From an uncultured Lachnospiraceae bacterium (lineage in GTDB: Bacteria > Bacillota > Clostridia > Lachnospirales > Lachnospiraceae), in NCBI GenBank assembly GCA_947382355.1, contig CANCYR010000013.1, positions 1 to 64,000 of the forward strand: a stretch of 64,000 nt of DNA. Reading direction: 5' to 3'. The notes below the pieces were generated by a model. The model did no database searches and was not told the origin of the DNA. It saw nothing but the letters and a program-made list of their open reading frames with translations. Below are positions 50,306-60,211 of this stretch, piece by piece (positions within the stretch are counted from its first letter, which is position 1; each line of letters opens with the position of its first letter). A program made the position numbers and the translations under genes.

Positions 50306-50866
50306 ATGGGCAGACCTACATCAAAATCAGATTTAATCAGTGCGGCAACATCCAATTACGAAGCCATGAATGAACTCATTTCATCATTGACAGAAAAAGA
50401 ATTATCCACTCCTTTTTCATTTGACGATAAAAAAAAGGAGGCTCATTGGAAAAGGGATAAAAATCTCAGGGATGTATTAATCCATCTTTATGAATGGCAT
50501 CAGCTTTTATTAAACTGGGTTTCCTTCAATAAAAATGGAGATAACAAACCATTTCTGCCAAAGCCCTATAACTGGAAAACCTATGGGAAGCTGAATGAGT
50601 TTTTTTGGGAAAAACATCAGGACACAACCTTGAAAGAAGCAAAAGCCCTGCTGGAAAAATCCCATGAAGAAGTCATGCGCTTAGCGGAAACATTCACAAA
50701 TGATGAATTGTTTTCAAAAGGGATTTTTAAATGGACCGGAACCAGCCCTCTTGGCTCTTATTTTATTTCCACCACTGCAAGTCATTATAACTGGGCTGTA
50801 AAAAAATTAAAGGCACATAGAAAAAGCACCCACTCCAAAGGTGGATGCCCCGCAAAACAAGTATAA
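50306..50866 (+). CDS. ClbS/DfsB family (DinB-like four-helix) protein
   Basis: About 186 aa. 'R-P-T-S-K-S-D-L-I-S-A-A-T', 'N-L-R-D-V-L-I-H-L-Y-E-W-H' and the four-helix layout match the ClbS/DfsB (DUF1706) group, in which ClbS protects E. coli from colibactin by an enzymatic step. Here it may be a stress or self-resistance protein. ATG 50306 fits AAGGAG. It follows the WYL regulator. Confidence 0.78.
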   Translation: MGRPTSKSDLISAATSNYEAMNELISSLTEKELSTPFSFDDKKKEAHWKRDKNLRDVLIHLYEWHQLLLNWVSFNKNGDNKPFLPKPYNWKTYGKLNEFFWEKHQDTTLKEAKALLEKSHEEVMRLAETFTNDELFSKGIFKWTGTSPLGSYFISTTASHYNWAVKKLKAHRKSTHSKGGCPAKQV

Positions 50867-50891
50867 AACAAGTATATGTCCTATGGACAAC

Positions 50892-50932
50892 GCCTATTCT
50901 GTCGGCAGACAGGATAGGCACTTTTATTTTTT
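50892..50932 (+). terminator. Terminator after ClbS-like gene
   Basis: GCCTAT-CTGTC pairs with GACAG-ATAGGC around GGCA (50892-50919), followed by ACTTTTATTTTTT. The stem has one internal mismatch. Confidence 0.8.
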
Positions 50933-50947
50933 CTTACTGTTTCCTAT

Positions 50948-51676
50948 CTATTTTCCAACCATCTCATGAATCTTCTTCATAGCTTCGCTTATCCCGCCCA
51001 CTTCATCAATAATACCTTCTTCCACAGCTTCCCCTCCAACTAAAATACTGCCCACATCTTTCGTCAGCACCTCGGTTTCCATCATTAAATCCACCAGGCG
51101 CCTTTCTGAAATCCTGCTGTGCTTTACTACAAATCCGGTGATTCTTTCCTGTATCTGCTTAAAATAGTCAAAGGTCTGTGCCACACCGATTACCATCCCG
51201 TTTAAACGCACCGGATGAATCACCATGGTTCCCGTTGGGACGATATAGGAATAATCCGTGCTGGCGGCAATGGGCACTCCGATGGAATGACTTCCCCCAA
51301 GCACAAGGGAAACCGTAGGCTTGCTTAAGGAAGCAATCATTTCTGCTATGGCAAGCCCTGCCTCCACATCTCCTCCCATAGTATTTAACAAAAACAATAC
51401 GCCGTCTATTTCCTGACTGTCCTCAATGGACGCAAGCTGGGGAAGCAGATGTTCGTATTTAGTTGTTTTGGAACCGCTTGATAAGTTTTCATGTCCTTCA
51501 ATTTCTCCAATAATGGAAATCAACTGAATATTATGTTTTTCTTTATTATTGTTTAGAGTTGTCTGACCGCTTTCCTTTATTCTGTCATCCGAATGCTCTT
51601 CCTGTTTTCTCTTTTCTTCCTGATTCACGTTTCCCTTTGTCTCCTGCTTGTTCTTTTTCTTGCTATCTTCTTTCAT
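50948..51676 (-). CDS. ClpP-like serine protease (TepA/SppA type)
   Basis: About 242 aa. After a long charged N-terminal tail (about 1-60), a ClpP/crotonase fold carries 'G-G-S-H-S-I-G-V-P-I-A' with the nucleophile Ser and 'V-I-H-P-V-R-L' with His. Similar proteins (TepA) are linked to protein translocation or spore-envelope proteolysis in Firmicutes. ATG 51676 follows GGGAGG; a longer frame is unlikely. Confidence 0.82.
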   Translation of the reverse strand: MKEDSKKKNKQETKGNVNQEEKRKQEEHSDDRIKESGQTTLNNNKEKHNIQLISIIGEIEGHENLSSGSKTTKYEHLLPQLASIEDSQEIDGVLFLLNTMGGDVEAGLAIAEMIASLSKPTVSLVLGGSHSIGVPIAASTDYSYIVPTGTMVIHPVRLNGMVIGVAQTFDYFKQIQERITGFVVKHSRISERRLVDLMMETEVLTKDVGSILVGGEAVEEGIIDEVGGISEAMKKIHEMVGK

Positions 51677-51764
51677 TGGGTCCTCCCATGGTTTTCGTTT
51701 TCTATGCTGAATATGATTTTGAATATGACCTTCCTTCGGCGCTTGCTCCATACAACTGAACAGA

Positions 51765-51791
51765 CACAAAAAAGGAAGCTTTCGCTCCCTT
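51765..51791 (-). terminator. Terminator after membrane protein gene
   Basis: AAGGAAGC (51772-51779) pairs with GCTCCCTT (51784-51791) with a tight loop. On the minus strand it is followed by TTTTTTG. It lies downstream of the glycosyltransferase/membrane-protein pair. Confidence 0.78.
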
Positions 51792-51815
51792 TTAGTTTTC
51801 TACTTATCTAATTTT

Positions 51816-53030
51816 TTATACAACATCAAAATAATTTTTATCGGGCTCCTCTATGTCATAATGCATTTTCTCCTCCGGCACCTGATACTCATAATCCATT
51901 TCCTTTTTCACATGCCTTTTCGGAACCGGAAGCGGATTTTCTATAAATTGGGTATGAGACATGCTTGGCTGCTTCATTCCCGTATCTGACGGTTCCAGTT
52001 TTACATCCAGTTTCTCTAATTTTATGTCTGTTCCCATGCCCGGCTGCTCAAAACCAAGGTCAGGCTGTTTTTTCTGCTCTCCTGTCCATTCCGTTCCTTT
52101 CAAAACTTCTGCTTCCTGAATGGTTTCCGGCTGCACAGACTGCCCTCTGCTCTTACGAAAAAGCGGCTTCTTTTCCCCTTTGTCCTTTGATTTTTTCTTT
52201 GACGTTTTCTTTACGGCTCCAATTTCATCCGTCTCCGGTTTTCTCTCTTCCTCCGGGGAAAGCAGTCCTGCCGCAATCATTGCATTCCTCCTGATTTCTT
52301 CATCGGTTAATTCCAGAAAATTAGGAACGCCGTCCCGCTCCTTCACTACTTTTTCTTTTTCCATATTTTGTGCCATCACTCCATCCTGCCTCATCTGCTC
52401 ACCTGTCTTTTCAGCCTGCAATGTTTTTTCTGACAGCATTCCTCCCGTCAGCTCTTCCTGCTTGAAAGTCTCCTGCCCAAACATTTGATTTTCTGCTTCC
52501 CACTGAGGGCTGCCCCCTCCATTCAAAGCTACATTCTTCTGCCGTCTTCTTGCCGCAATGGCGCTGAATACTGCTTTTATTAAAGAAGAAAACAGGAACA
52601 AAAGCAGTATGCAGAAAAACTCTGCAATCAAAACACTATCACGATTATATAGTTCATAAACAGCAAAGGGATAAAATCCATATAACAGTGCAAAAAATCC
52701 GGAAAGCACCGGCTTTCCAATCTTCTCAACAGAGAAAAACAGAAGCAGGCAGTTTATCATCCGAAGAAAAATATGAAATCCAATAACCACTCCCGGCTTT
52801 TCCCCTAAAAACAGATAGAGACAGTTTATACACTTTATATAGACAAAATCCAAGGAATTCATAAGATTTTCCACAAAAACCGGCTCCCCCGGCCCCTTTA
52901 AAAGCCCATAGCTGTCGTTAAAATACGAAAAGGGACTGTGATAAAGCCAAAGAAAAGCGCCGGACAAAACAAGAAAAAATACTATTCTCATTATGATTCC
53001 AAGCACTTTTCTTTTTTTCGTCTGCTCCAT
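51816..53030 (-). CDS. Membrane protein with long charged cytoplasmic tail
   Basis: About 404 aa. The first ~180 residues contain four to five transmembrane helices. The rest is a polar tail rich in E, K and Q with one small motif, 'E-L-T-D-E-E-I-R-R-N-A-M-I-A-A-G-L-L'. It is 16 bases downstream of the glycosyltransferase gene, with GGGGGA before ATG 53030. Co-transcription suggests a role in cell-surface glycan synthesis. No known family was recognised. Confidence 0.65.
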   Translation of the reverse strand: MEQTKKRKVLGIIMRIVFFLVLSGAFLWLYHSPFSYFNDSYGLLKGPGEPVFVENLMNSLDFVYIKCINCLYLFLGEKPGVVIGFHIFLRMINCLLLFFSVEKIGKPVLSGFFALLYGFYPFAVYELYNRDSVLIAEFFCILLLFLFSSLIKAVFSAIAARRRQKNVALNGGGSPQWEAENQMFGQETFKQEELTGGMLSEKTLQAEKTGEQMRQDGVMAQNMEKEKVVKERDGVPNFLELTDEEIRRNAMIAAGLLSPEEERKPETDEIGAVKKTSKKKSKDKGEKKPLFRKSRGQSVQPETIQEAEVLKGTEWTGEQKKQPDLGFEQPGMGTDIKLEKLDVKLEPSDTGMKQPSMSHTQFIENPLPVPKRHVKKEMDYEYQVPEEKMHYDIEEPDKNYFDVV

Positions 53031-53046
53031 AACAGTCCCCCTGCAA

Positions 53047-54012
53047 TCAGTCCGCCATTTTTTCTTCCTCATCCGTCAATAATACCTCAATATTATATCT
53101 GGGCCTGTGTTTTACCTCCGTATAAATCTTTCCGATATACTGCCCTATCAGCCCAATGGAAATCAACTGAAGCCCGCCTAAAAACCAGATGGACAAAATC
53201 AAGGACGTCCAGCCAGCCACCGTTCTTCCCATTAAATAAGAAGCAAATGCATAAACGGCTGCCAGCACGCAAAGGAAAATAATAAACAGTCCCATTCCCA
53301 AAATAAAGCTGATTGGCTTCACGCTAAAGGAGGTAATGCCGTTCCAGGCAAGGGCAAGCATTTTTTTCAGCGGATATTTGGATTCTCCTGCCACCCTTTC
53401 CTTTCTCTCATAGTACACACAATCCGTTTCATAACCAATCAGAGGAACGATTCCCCTTATAAACAGATTGCTTTCCCCGAATTTGGAAAAATGCTCTATG
53501 GCTCTTTTACTCATAAGACGGAAATCGGCATGATTATAAACAGTTTTTACCCCCATAACGTCCATGACCTTATAAAATCCCTGGGCGGTGGTCCGTTTAA
53601 AGAAGGAGTCCTTCTTCCTGTCGTTGCGTACCCCGTAAACAATGTCCTTTCCTTCATGATATTTATCAATCATGTCTTCAATCACAGCAGTATCGTCCTG
53701 CAGGTCCGCATCAATGGAAATAATCATATCCGCAAGCTTTCCGGCTTCCATAAGCCCAGCCGTCAGCGCATATTGATGGCCTACGTTTCCGGCAAGCTTT
53801 AAGCCGAATACCCGCTTATCTTCCTTGTTGGATGCGTCGATAATCTCCCAGGTCCGGTCCCTGCTTCCGTCATCTACCAGTAACAGAAAGCTTTCAGGAC
53901 TGATTTTTCCTTTTTCCTGCAAATCCTTTAGTATACGTTTTAATTCTGTGATTGAAAAGGATAAGGCCTCTTCCTCATTATAGCATGGTACTACAATTGC
54001 TAATCTATCCAT
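53047..54012 (-). CDS. Glycosyltransferase family 2 (undecaprenyl-phosphate type)
   Basis: A 321-aa protein. GT2 fold: 'V-V-P-C-Y-N-E-E', 'V-D-D-G-S-R-D' and the D-x-D motif in 'S-I-D-A-D-L-Q-D'. Two transmembrane helices follow at about 233-260 and 268-292. This matches DPM1/GtrB-like enzymes that load a sugar onto undecaprenyl phosphate. GGAAGG precedes ATG. Adjacent membrane protein likely works with it. Confidence 0.9.
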   Translation of the reverse strand: MDRLAIVVPCYNEEEALSFSITELKRILKDLQEKGKISPESFLLLVDDGSRDRTWEIIDASNKEDKRVFGLKLAGNVGHQYALTAGLMEAGKLADMIISIDADLQDDTAVIEDMIDKYHEGKDIVYGVRNDRKKDSFFKRTTAQGFYKVMDVMGVKTVYNHADFRLMSKRAIEHFSKFGESNLFIRGIVPLIGYETDCVYYERKERVAGESKYPLKKMLALAWNGITSFSVKPISFILGMGLFIIFLCVLAAVYAFASYLMGRTVAGWTSLILSIWFLGGLQLISIGLIGQYIGKIYTEVKHRPRYNIEVLLTDEEEKMAD

Positions 54013-54051
54013 TTCCGTTTCCTTCCATATTCTATGAAATCATTTTCCTGA

Positions 54052-55332
54052 TTATGCCTTACTCAATGCCTGCTCCAAATCCTTTATAATATCATCCACA
54101 TGCTCAATACCTACGGAAAGCCGGATAAGTCCCGGGTCCACTCCCGCCTGCTTTAGCTGTTCGTCATTCATCTGCCTGTGGGTATGGCTTGCGGGATGGA
54201 GCACGCAGGTTCTGGCATCTGCCACATGGGTGACGATTGCGGCTAACTTCAGGCTGTCCATAAAGGAAACCGCCTCTTCTCTTCCGCCCTTTAACACAAA
54301 GGAAATGACTCCGCAGCTTCCTTTTGGCATATATTTTTTTGCCAGCTCATAATACCGGTTGCTCTTTAAGCCCGGATAATTTACAAAAGCCACCTTTTCA
54401 TGGTTTTCCAGAAATTCCGCTACCTTTCTGGCATTTTCACAGTGTCTAGGAACTCTTAAGTGCAGTGTCTCTAAACCTAAATTCAAATAAAAGGCATTTT
54501 GCGGAGACTGGATGGAGCCTAAATCCCTCATAAGCTGTACTGTTGCCTTTGTAATATAGGCAGCCTTGCCGAATCTCTCTGTGTAAACCACCCCGTGATA
54601 GGATTCATCCGGCGCGCAAAGCCCCGGAAACTTGTCCGGATATTTGTTCCAGTCAAAATTACCGCTGTCCACAATGGCGCCTCCCACGCAAACAGCATGT
54701 CCATCCATATATTTTGTGGTGGAATGGGTTACAATATCCGCCCCGAATTCAAATGGCCTGCAGTTTATGGGCGTTGGGAACGTATTATCCACAATAAGGG
54801 GCACCCCGTGCTTATGGGCAAGAGCCGCAAATTTTTCAAAATCCAGCACCACAAGCGCCGGATTGGCAACGCTTTCCGCCAAAACGCATTTCGTATTTTC
54901 TTTAAATGCTTTTTCCAACTCCTCTGCCGGGGCATCCGGGTCCACTACCGTACATTCAATGCCCATTTTTTTCATGGTTACCGTCAACAGGTTAAAGGTG
55001 CCCCCGTAAATGGTGGAGGACATGATGCAATGGTCCCCTGCTTCACAAATATTAAAAACCGCATAGTAGTTGGCAGCCTGTCCGGAAGAAGTAAGCATGG
55101 CGCCTACGCCTCCTTCCAGCTCGCAAATCTTTTGCGCCACCATGTCATTGGTGGGATTCTGGAGCCTTGTATAGAAATAGCCGGATTCCTCTAAATCAAA
55201 CAGCTTTCCCATCTGGTCGGTAGTATCGTATTTAAAGGTAGTGCTCTGATAAATGGGAAGCACTCTTGCCTCTCCCTTTCCCGGCTTCCAGCCTGACTGT
55301 ATGCATATAGTATCCTGTTGGTAATTGCTCAT
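54052..55332 (-). CDS. metY: O-acetylhomoserine sulfhydrylase
   Basis: A 426-aa PLP enzyme making homocysteine from O-acetylhomoserine and sulfide. The Schiff-base lysine lies in 'H-S-T-T-K-Y-M-D-G-H'. 'Y-T-R-L-Q-N-P-T-N' and 'S-S-G-Q-A-A' are family marks. Full length. AGGAG precedes ATG. No methionine riboswitch is seen in the short gap upstream; the yebC gene is 12 bases away. Confidence 0.9.
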   Translation of the reverse strand: MSNYQQDTICIQSGWKPGKGEARVLPIYQSTTFKYDTTDQMGKLFDLEESGYFYTRLQNPTNDMVAQKICELEGGVGAMLTSSGQAANYYAVFNICEAGDHCIMSSTIYGGTFNLLTVTMKKMGIECTVVDPDAPAEELEKAFKENTKCVLAESVANPALVVLDFEKFAALAHKHGVPLIVDNTFPTPINCRPFEFGADIVTHSTTKYMDGHAVCVGGAIVDSGNFDWNKYPDKFPGLCAPDESYHGVVYTERFGKAAYITKATVQLMRDLGSIQSPQNAFYLNLGLETLHLRVPRHCENARKVAEFLENHEKVAFVNYPGLKSNRYYELAKKYMPKGSCGVISFVLKGGREEAVSFMDSLKLAAIVTHVADARTCVLHPASHTHRQMNDEQLKQAGVDPGLIRLSVGIEHVDDIIKDLEQALSKA

Positions 55333-55344
55333 ATTTATTTTCTC

Positions 55345-56076
55345 CTATTCATCCCAATTATGGTATACGGACTGAACGTCGTCGTCATCCTCTAATAAAT
55401 CCAGTGTCTTCTGCAGGGATTTTATTGCTGCTTCGTCTGTAAGCTCCACATAGGTCTGTGGAATCATGGTCACTTCCGCAGACATCATGGGAATGTTCTC
55501 TTTTTCCAGCGCATTGTACACTCCGGTAAATGCATCCGGGTCCGTGGTAATTTCAAAGCTGTCTTCCTCTTCTGAAAAATCCTCTGCTCCCGCATCCAAC
55601 GCCAGCATCATAAGGTCGTCCGCCTCCATGGAGCATTCTTCCTTATCTATAATAATCTGCCCCTTTTTATCAAACATAAAGGACACACAGCCGGGAGTTC
55701 CAATGCTGCCGTTTCCTTTTGTAAATGCGCTTCTTACATTTCCGGCGGTGCGGTTTTTATTGTCCGTTAAGGTTTCTACAATAATAGCAATGCCGTTTGG
55801 TCCATAGCCTTCATATGTAATATGCTCATAATTGACACTTCCGTTTTCGCCGGCTGCCTTTTTAATTCCTCTTTCAATAGTATCATTTGGCATATTGTTT
55901 GCCTTTGCCTTTGCAATTACTGCCGCAAGCTTAAAATTGTTGGCAGGGTCCGGACCGCCCCCCTCTTTTACGGCAACTGCGATTTCCCTTCCGATAATCG
56001 TAAAGATTTTCCCCTTTGCCGCATCATTTTTTTCCTTTTTATGCTTAATGTTTGCAAATTTTGAATGTCCTGACAT
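55345..56076 (-). CDS. YebC/PmpR family protein
   Basis: A 243-aa protein with the universal '[14 protein letters not shown]' start and '[19 protein letters not shown]' segment. Members act as transcription or translation factors, recently linked to relief of ribosome stalling at proline stretches. Full length. It is adjacent to the CorC-like gene (gap 1 base). Confidence 0.92.
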   Translation of the reverse strand: MSGHSKFANIKHKKEKNDAAKGKIFTIIGREIAVAVKEGGGPDPANNFKLAAVIAKAKANNMPNDTIERGIKKAAGENGSVNYEHITYEGYGPNGIAIIVETLTDNKNRTAGNVRSAFTKGNGSIGTPGCVSFMFDKKGQIIIDKEECSMEADDLMMLALDAGAEDFSEEEDSFEITTDPDAFTGVYNALEKENIPMMSAEVTMIPQTYVELTDEAAIKSLQKTLDLLEDDDDVQSVYHNWDE

Positions 56077-56077
56077 G

Positions 56078-56944
56078 TTATTTTTCTCCTTGTTCTGTTT
56101 TTTCTTTTTTCAGTTTTGACACTAATACTCTTTTTATGACTTTATTTTCAATGGACAGCACCTTAAAATGATATCCGCCGTAATCCATGTCAAACAAATC
56201 ATCATCATTCGGGATTCGTTCCAGTCTGGAAATGAGAAATCCGTTAAGGGTTTCAAATTCCTCCTCTTCAAAGGAAATGTCAAACCGTTCTTCCAGCTCA
56301 TCTAAATGGGTGAGGCCGTCTATTTCATAAGTATCCTCTCCCTTTTCCAAAATAAGCTCTTTGTCCTCGTCATATTCATCCAGAATATTCCCTACGATTT
56401 CCTCCAAAATATCCTCCATGGCAATGAGCCCGGAAGTCTGTCCATATTCGTCAATGACGATGACGATATGGTTCTTTAAAGCCTGCATGCTCCGAAACAG
56501 AGAATCAATATTCCTGGTTTCCGGTATGAACTTCACTTCACGGATAATCCGCTTTACGGACTTGACCGGCTTTTCATTCAGCTTTCCTTCCTGTAGCACC
56601 TTAAAAGCATCCTTTACATGGATGATTCCGATAATGTGGTCGATATTTTCTATGTAAACCGGATAACGGCTGTTCTTTTCATTCAGCATGAAGGTAACCG
56701 CTTCCTGCAGGGTAATATTCCCGTCAATAGCCACGATATTAGAACGGTGGGTCATAATATCCTTTGCTTCCTTATCGGAAAATTCAAAAATATTGTTGAT
56801 CATCTGTGCCTCGCTGTCCTGAAGCACTCCCTGCTCATGTCCCTCGTTTACCATAGAAATAATCTCGTCTTCAATTTCATCATTCTGATGTCCGCCAAAA
56901 ATACGGGTTAAAAAACGATAATTTTTAGGCGACCCTTCTTCCAT
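56078..56944 (-). CDS. CorC/TlyC-like CBS-domain protein
   Basis: A 288-aa protein with two CBS motifs (about 62-120 and 125-185; '[10 protein letters not shown]', '[12 protein letters not shown]') and a C-terminal CorC-HlyC domain ('D-E-L-E-E-R-F-D-I'). It lacks the DUF21 membrane part of CNNM exporters, so it is the soluble CorC type. Likely involved in divalent cation handling. Confidence 0.88.
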   Translation of the reverse strand: MEEGSPKNYRFLTRIFGGHQNDEIEDEIISMVNEGHEQGVLQDSEAQMINNIFEFSDKEAKDIMTHRSNIVAIDGNITLQEAVTFMLNEKNSRYPVYIENIDHIIGIIHVKDAFKVLQEGKLNEKPVKSVKRIIREVKFIPETRNIDSLFRSMQALKNHIVIVIDEYGQTSGLIAMEDILEEIVGNILDEYDEDKELILEKGEDTYEIDGLTHLDELEERFDISFEEEEFETLNGFLISRLERIPNDDDLFDMDYGGYHFKVLSIENKVIKRVLVSKLKKEKTEQGEK

Positions 56945-57050
56945 CTGTCAAACTCCTTCTTTCCAAAATCTGTGGTGTTCTCTCTGTCCCCCAGGACTTA
57001 CCCTAAAATATACCATATTAGTAACCACTTCGTCAAACCCTGCCCTTTTC

Positions 57051-57392
57051 TTATGTATTTAATTCTAAACTGATTAAAAGACCCTTATTTACCTTTTCCA
57101 TGATTTCACTGTCCAAATGGCATATTTTTTCCTTCAGCCTTTTTTTATCAATTGTGCGAAGCTGCTCTAAAAGCACAACGGAATCCTTTACCATATGATA
57201 GCGTTCCGCCTGAATTTCAATATGGGTAGGCAGCTTTGCCTTATTCATTTTGGATGTGATGGCAGCGCATATAATGGTAGGGCTGTGTTTGTTCCCTATA
57301 TCATTCTGTACGATGAGCACCGGCCTGATTCCTCCCTGCTCCGAACCGATTACCGGTCTTAAATCTGCGTAATAAACGTCTCCCCGTTTCAT
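57051..57392 (-). CDS. mazF: MazF/EndoA-type endoribonuclease toxin
   Basis: A 113-aa protein. 'R-G-D-V-Y-Y-A-D-L', '[16 protein letters not shown]' and 'I-T-S-K-M-N-K' match MazF/NdoA. It cleaves mRNA at specific sites. Only 82 bases separate it from alr, so no antitoxin gene is encoded next to it, unlike the ndoAI-ndoA pair of Bacillus. Confidence 0.92.
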   Translation of the reverse strand: MKRGDVYYADLRPVIGSEQGGIRPVLIVQNDIGNKHSPTIICAAITSKMNKAKLPTHIEIQAERYHMVKDSVVLLEQLRTIDKKRLKEKICHLDSEIMEKVNKGLLISLELNT

Positions 57393-57474
57393 ATTCTACA
57401 ACCTCTTTTCTAAAAGCTTTCAAGTAGTATTGCCATTTATTTCCGTTGTATTCAATGGGGACACGATTTTTTAA

Positions 57475-58677
57475 TCAGCTGATGTAAACAGGCTCCAAAT
57501 CCTCATAATAATCTTTAAAAGCAACTATCCTGCCCTGCTTTACATAAACTCTCGGAATCCGTTTTCCCAAATCGCAGGCAAGCTCATAATTGAATCTTCC
57601 GGAAAGCTCCCCTAAATATTCCATGGTAATCTGATTTTCCCCGTCCCTTCCAATCAGCGTCACTTCATCTCCTTCTGCCGCTTCCAAAATATCCGTCACA
57701 TCCACCATAAACTGGTCCATGCAGACTCTTCCTAAAATCCGTGCCCTTTTCCCGTGGATCAGAACATGACCTTTACCGGAAAGACTCCTTGGATATCCAT
57801 CCCCGTATCCGATTGGTATGGTGGCAATCCGCATGGGCGTTTTAGCAGTAAAAGTCCCTCCGTAGCTGACCTGTGTTCCAGCTTCAATAGTTTTTATATA
57901 AACAATATGGCTTATTAATGTAAAAGCCGGCTCCAAAGGCACCGTATCCCCGGACACGAATTCAGAAGGGCGCAGCCCATACAGGGCGATTCCTGCACGC
58001 ACCACATCCATCTGGGCTTCCTTCATTCCGATAATTGCAGCGCTGTTGGCACAATGCCTGAAAAGAATCCTCCTGCCAGTTTCTTTTTCCACTTCTGCTA
58101 CCTTTTCAAGGAACTCCTTATACCGGCTTAGCTGTTCATATGCCGCTGATAAATCCTCTTCATCCGCTTTTGCAAAATGGGTATAGATTCCCTCCGGTTC
58201 CAAATTATCCATGGCTAACACCTTTTTTACAAAAGCAAGACCCTTTTCATCCGGACGTATGCCGATTCGTGACATGGCAGTATCCACCTTTATGTGTACT
58301 TTTGCCTTTTTCCCTTCCACGGCGGCAATCCGGTTTATTTCTTCTGCCATATCCTCCTTGAATACAGTAAAAGAAATATCCTGTTCTATCATGTCTTTAT
58401 AGGAATAAGGAAAAGTATAGCCAAGAATCAGAATGGATTTTTGGATGCCGGCTTTCCGAAGCTGGAAGGCTTCCTCTGGCGCCGCCACCGCATAGCCAAG
58501 CAGGAAATCAAGAGACTCTGTCTCATGGGCAATTGCCACGGCGCCGTGTCCATATCCGTCGGTTTTGATGACCGCCATCATCTTTGTATCCTCATTCAGA
58601 TTTTTTTTCATATTTTCCAAATTGTGCCTGATGGCATCCAGGTTCACATAAGCACATACTCTGTCATAATGCTTCAT
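57475..58677 (-). CDS. alr: Alanine racemase
   Basis: A 400-aa PLP enzyme. PLP Lys in 'A-V-I-K-T-D-G-Y-G-H-G-A' (about 35-46) and the catalytic Tyr in the 'S-Y-G-G-T-F-T' segment; 'G-D-G-Y-P-R' is also conserved. It makes D-alanine for the cell wall. AAGGAGG precedes ATG. It lies upstream of mazF, as is common in Firmicutes. Confidence 0.95.
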   Translation of the reverse strand: MKHYDRVCAYVNLDAIRHNLENMKKNLNEDTKMMAVIKTDGYGHGAVAIAHETESLDFLLGYAVAAPEEAFQLRKAGIQKSILILGYTFPYSYKDMIEQDISFTVFKEDMAEEINRIAAVEGKKAKVHIKVDTAMSRIGIRPDEKGLAFVKKVLAMDNLEPEGIYTHFAKADEEDLSAAYEQLSRYKEFLEKVAEVEKETGRRILFRHCANSAAIIGMKEAQMDVVRAGIALYGLRPSEFVSGDTVPLEPAFTLISHIVYIKTIEAGTQVSYGGTFTAKTPMRIATIPIGYGDGYPRSLSGKGHVLIHGKRARILGRVCMDQFMVDVTDILEAAEGDEVTLIGRDGENQITMEYLGELSGRFNYELACDLGKRIPRVYVKQGRIVAFKDYYEDLEPVYIS

Positions 58678-58690
58678 TCTTTTGTCCTCC

Positions 58691-60211
58691 TTACTCCAAA
58701 AATCCGGGCAGCTCTTTTATTATATCCGATGCCATTAAATAAGCGCTGCCGTTTCGTTCCTTTGCCCTGTCCCCGCACAATCCATGTAAGAAAACTCCCA
58801 TGCAGACAGCCTCATAGGGCTCCATTTCTCTTCCAAGCATTCCCGCCAGCATTCCGGTCAGCACATCCCCGCTTCCTGCTGTACCCATCCCTTCATTTCC
58901 GGAACGGTTTATATAAATACGCCCGTCTCTTCCATTTATAACCAGCGTCCTTGCTTCCTTACATACAAGGATAATCCCCATTTTTTTTGCATAAGCTATT
59001 CCTTCCTGCAACAGGTTTTCCTTAACCTCTTTTAAGTCTTTTGAAAGAAGTCTTGCAAATTCCCCCGGATGGGGTGTGAAAATAATGGGGAATTTCCGCG
59101 AATCCCGGCTAAAGCACAAGTATTCCTGCAATTTTTCATTCCGGCTGATAATTGTCAGGGCATCCGCATCCACTATGACAGGCTTTTTATCCTCTTTCAA
59201 TACATAGGCTGTAATTTCTTCCGCCATTGGTCCAAGTCCCATTCCCGGCCCTAAAATCACCTCTGTGGCAAATTCATAGGTACTCCTTAAATCTGCCGTT
59301 TCTTCCTCTGTCAATAAAGTATTTTTTTCCAGATAAGTAGATATCACCGCTTCCTTTACTTCCCTTGCCAGAATGTCCCTGTTGGATTCTTCTGTGAATG
59401 CTTTCACATAACCGCAGCCTGTGCGGTAAGCAGATAGAACTGATAACAGCAACGCCCCGCTTATCCTGCTGCTTCCTGCAAAAACGGATAGCTTTCCAAA
59501 GGAGCCTTTGTTTCCGGTTCTGCTTCTTCCCGGAATCCGTTTTAAATCTTTCTTTTCATAGGTGAACATTTTCGGAAGCTCATTTCCAAATGCCGCATCC
59601 CGAATTCCAATGTCCCTGCATATAACTTCACCTGCATATTCCGCTCCCGGATACAATAAAAGCCCTGTTTTCAAATAGCCAAAGGTAACTGTTAAGTCTG
59701 CAAGGAAGCCACTGCCTAATACTTTTCCTGTATCCGCACAAATGCCGCTTGGAATGTCTATGGCAATTTTATAGCCTGTTTTTTCATTAAGCGCCCGAAT
59801 CAGCTCCCCATAGATTCCCGTAACTTCTTTTGAGAGGCCGATTCCAAAAATGGCATCTATTATCATAGTATATTCTTTTTCAGGAAGCTTAGTGCCTATT
59901 TTATTTCCGTATGCCTTTAAGATTTCCATTTGAGCCTTTGTTTCTTCTGTAAGCTTCTCTTCTTTGCCAATCAGCAGAAAATCTACGAAAAATCCCTTTT
60001 CCTCTAACATTCTCCCAAGGGCAAAGCCGTCTCCTCCATTATTTCCCGTTCCACAGACAATCAGTGCCGTTCCCTTTTTAAATCTTTTTTGAATCTCTTC
60101 ACAAACAGAAAGTGCCGCCCGTTCCATCAGGACCGGGCCCGGCACTTTAAACTTTGTTATGGTATGATAATCACATTGCTTCATGGAAGCCTTGTCTAAT
60201 ACATATTTCAT
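58691..60211 (-). CDS. nnr: Bifunctional NAD(P)H-hydrate epimerase/dehydratase
   Basis: A 506-aa fusion repairing hydrated NAD(P)H. The N-terminal YjeF epimerase domain has 'G-T-G-N-N-G-G-D-G-F' (about 56-65). The C-terminal dehydratase has 'G-N-K-G-S-F-G-K', 'T-P-H-P-G-E-F' and 'N-E-G-M-G-T-A-G-S-G-D-V-L-T-G'. The start overlaps the previous gene's stop (ATGA). Next to alr, as in many Firmicutes. Confidence 0.93.
   Translation of the reverse strand: MKYVLDKASMKQCDYHTITKFKVPGPVLMERAALSVCEEIQKRFKKGTALIVCGTGNNGGDGFALGRMLEEKGFFVDFLLIGKEEKLTEETKAQMEILKAYGNKIGTKLPEKEYTMIIDAIFGIGLSKEVTGIYGELIRALNEKTGYKIAIDIPSGICADTGKVLGSGFLADLTVTFGYLKTGLLLYPGAEYAGEVICRDIGIRDAAFGNELPKMFTYEKKDLKRIPGRSRTGNKGSFGKLSVFAGSSRISGALLLSVLSAYRTGCGYVKAFTEESNRDILAREVKEAVISTYLEKNTLLTEEETADLRSTYEFATEVILGPGMGLGPMAEEITAYVLKEDKKPVIVDADALTIISRNEKLQEYLCFSRDSRKFPIIFTPHPGEFARLLSKDLKEVKENLLQEGIAYAKKMGIILVCKEARTLVINGRDGRIYINRSGNEGMGTAGSGDVLTGMLAGMLGREMEPYEAVCMGVFLHGLCGDRAKERNGSAYLMASDIIKELPGFLE

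Noticed and set aside
54595-55194. Plus-strand frame of 199 codons opposite metY
   Set aside because: The metY reading on the other strand is strongly conserved; no ribosome site or domain supports the antisense frame.
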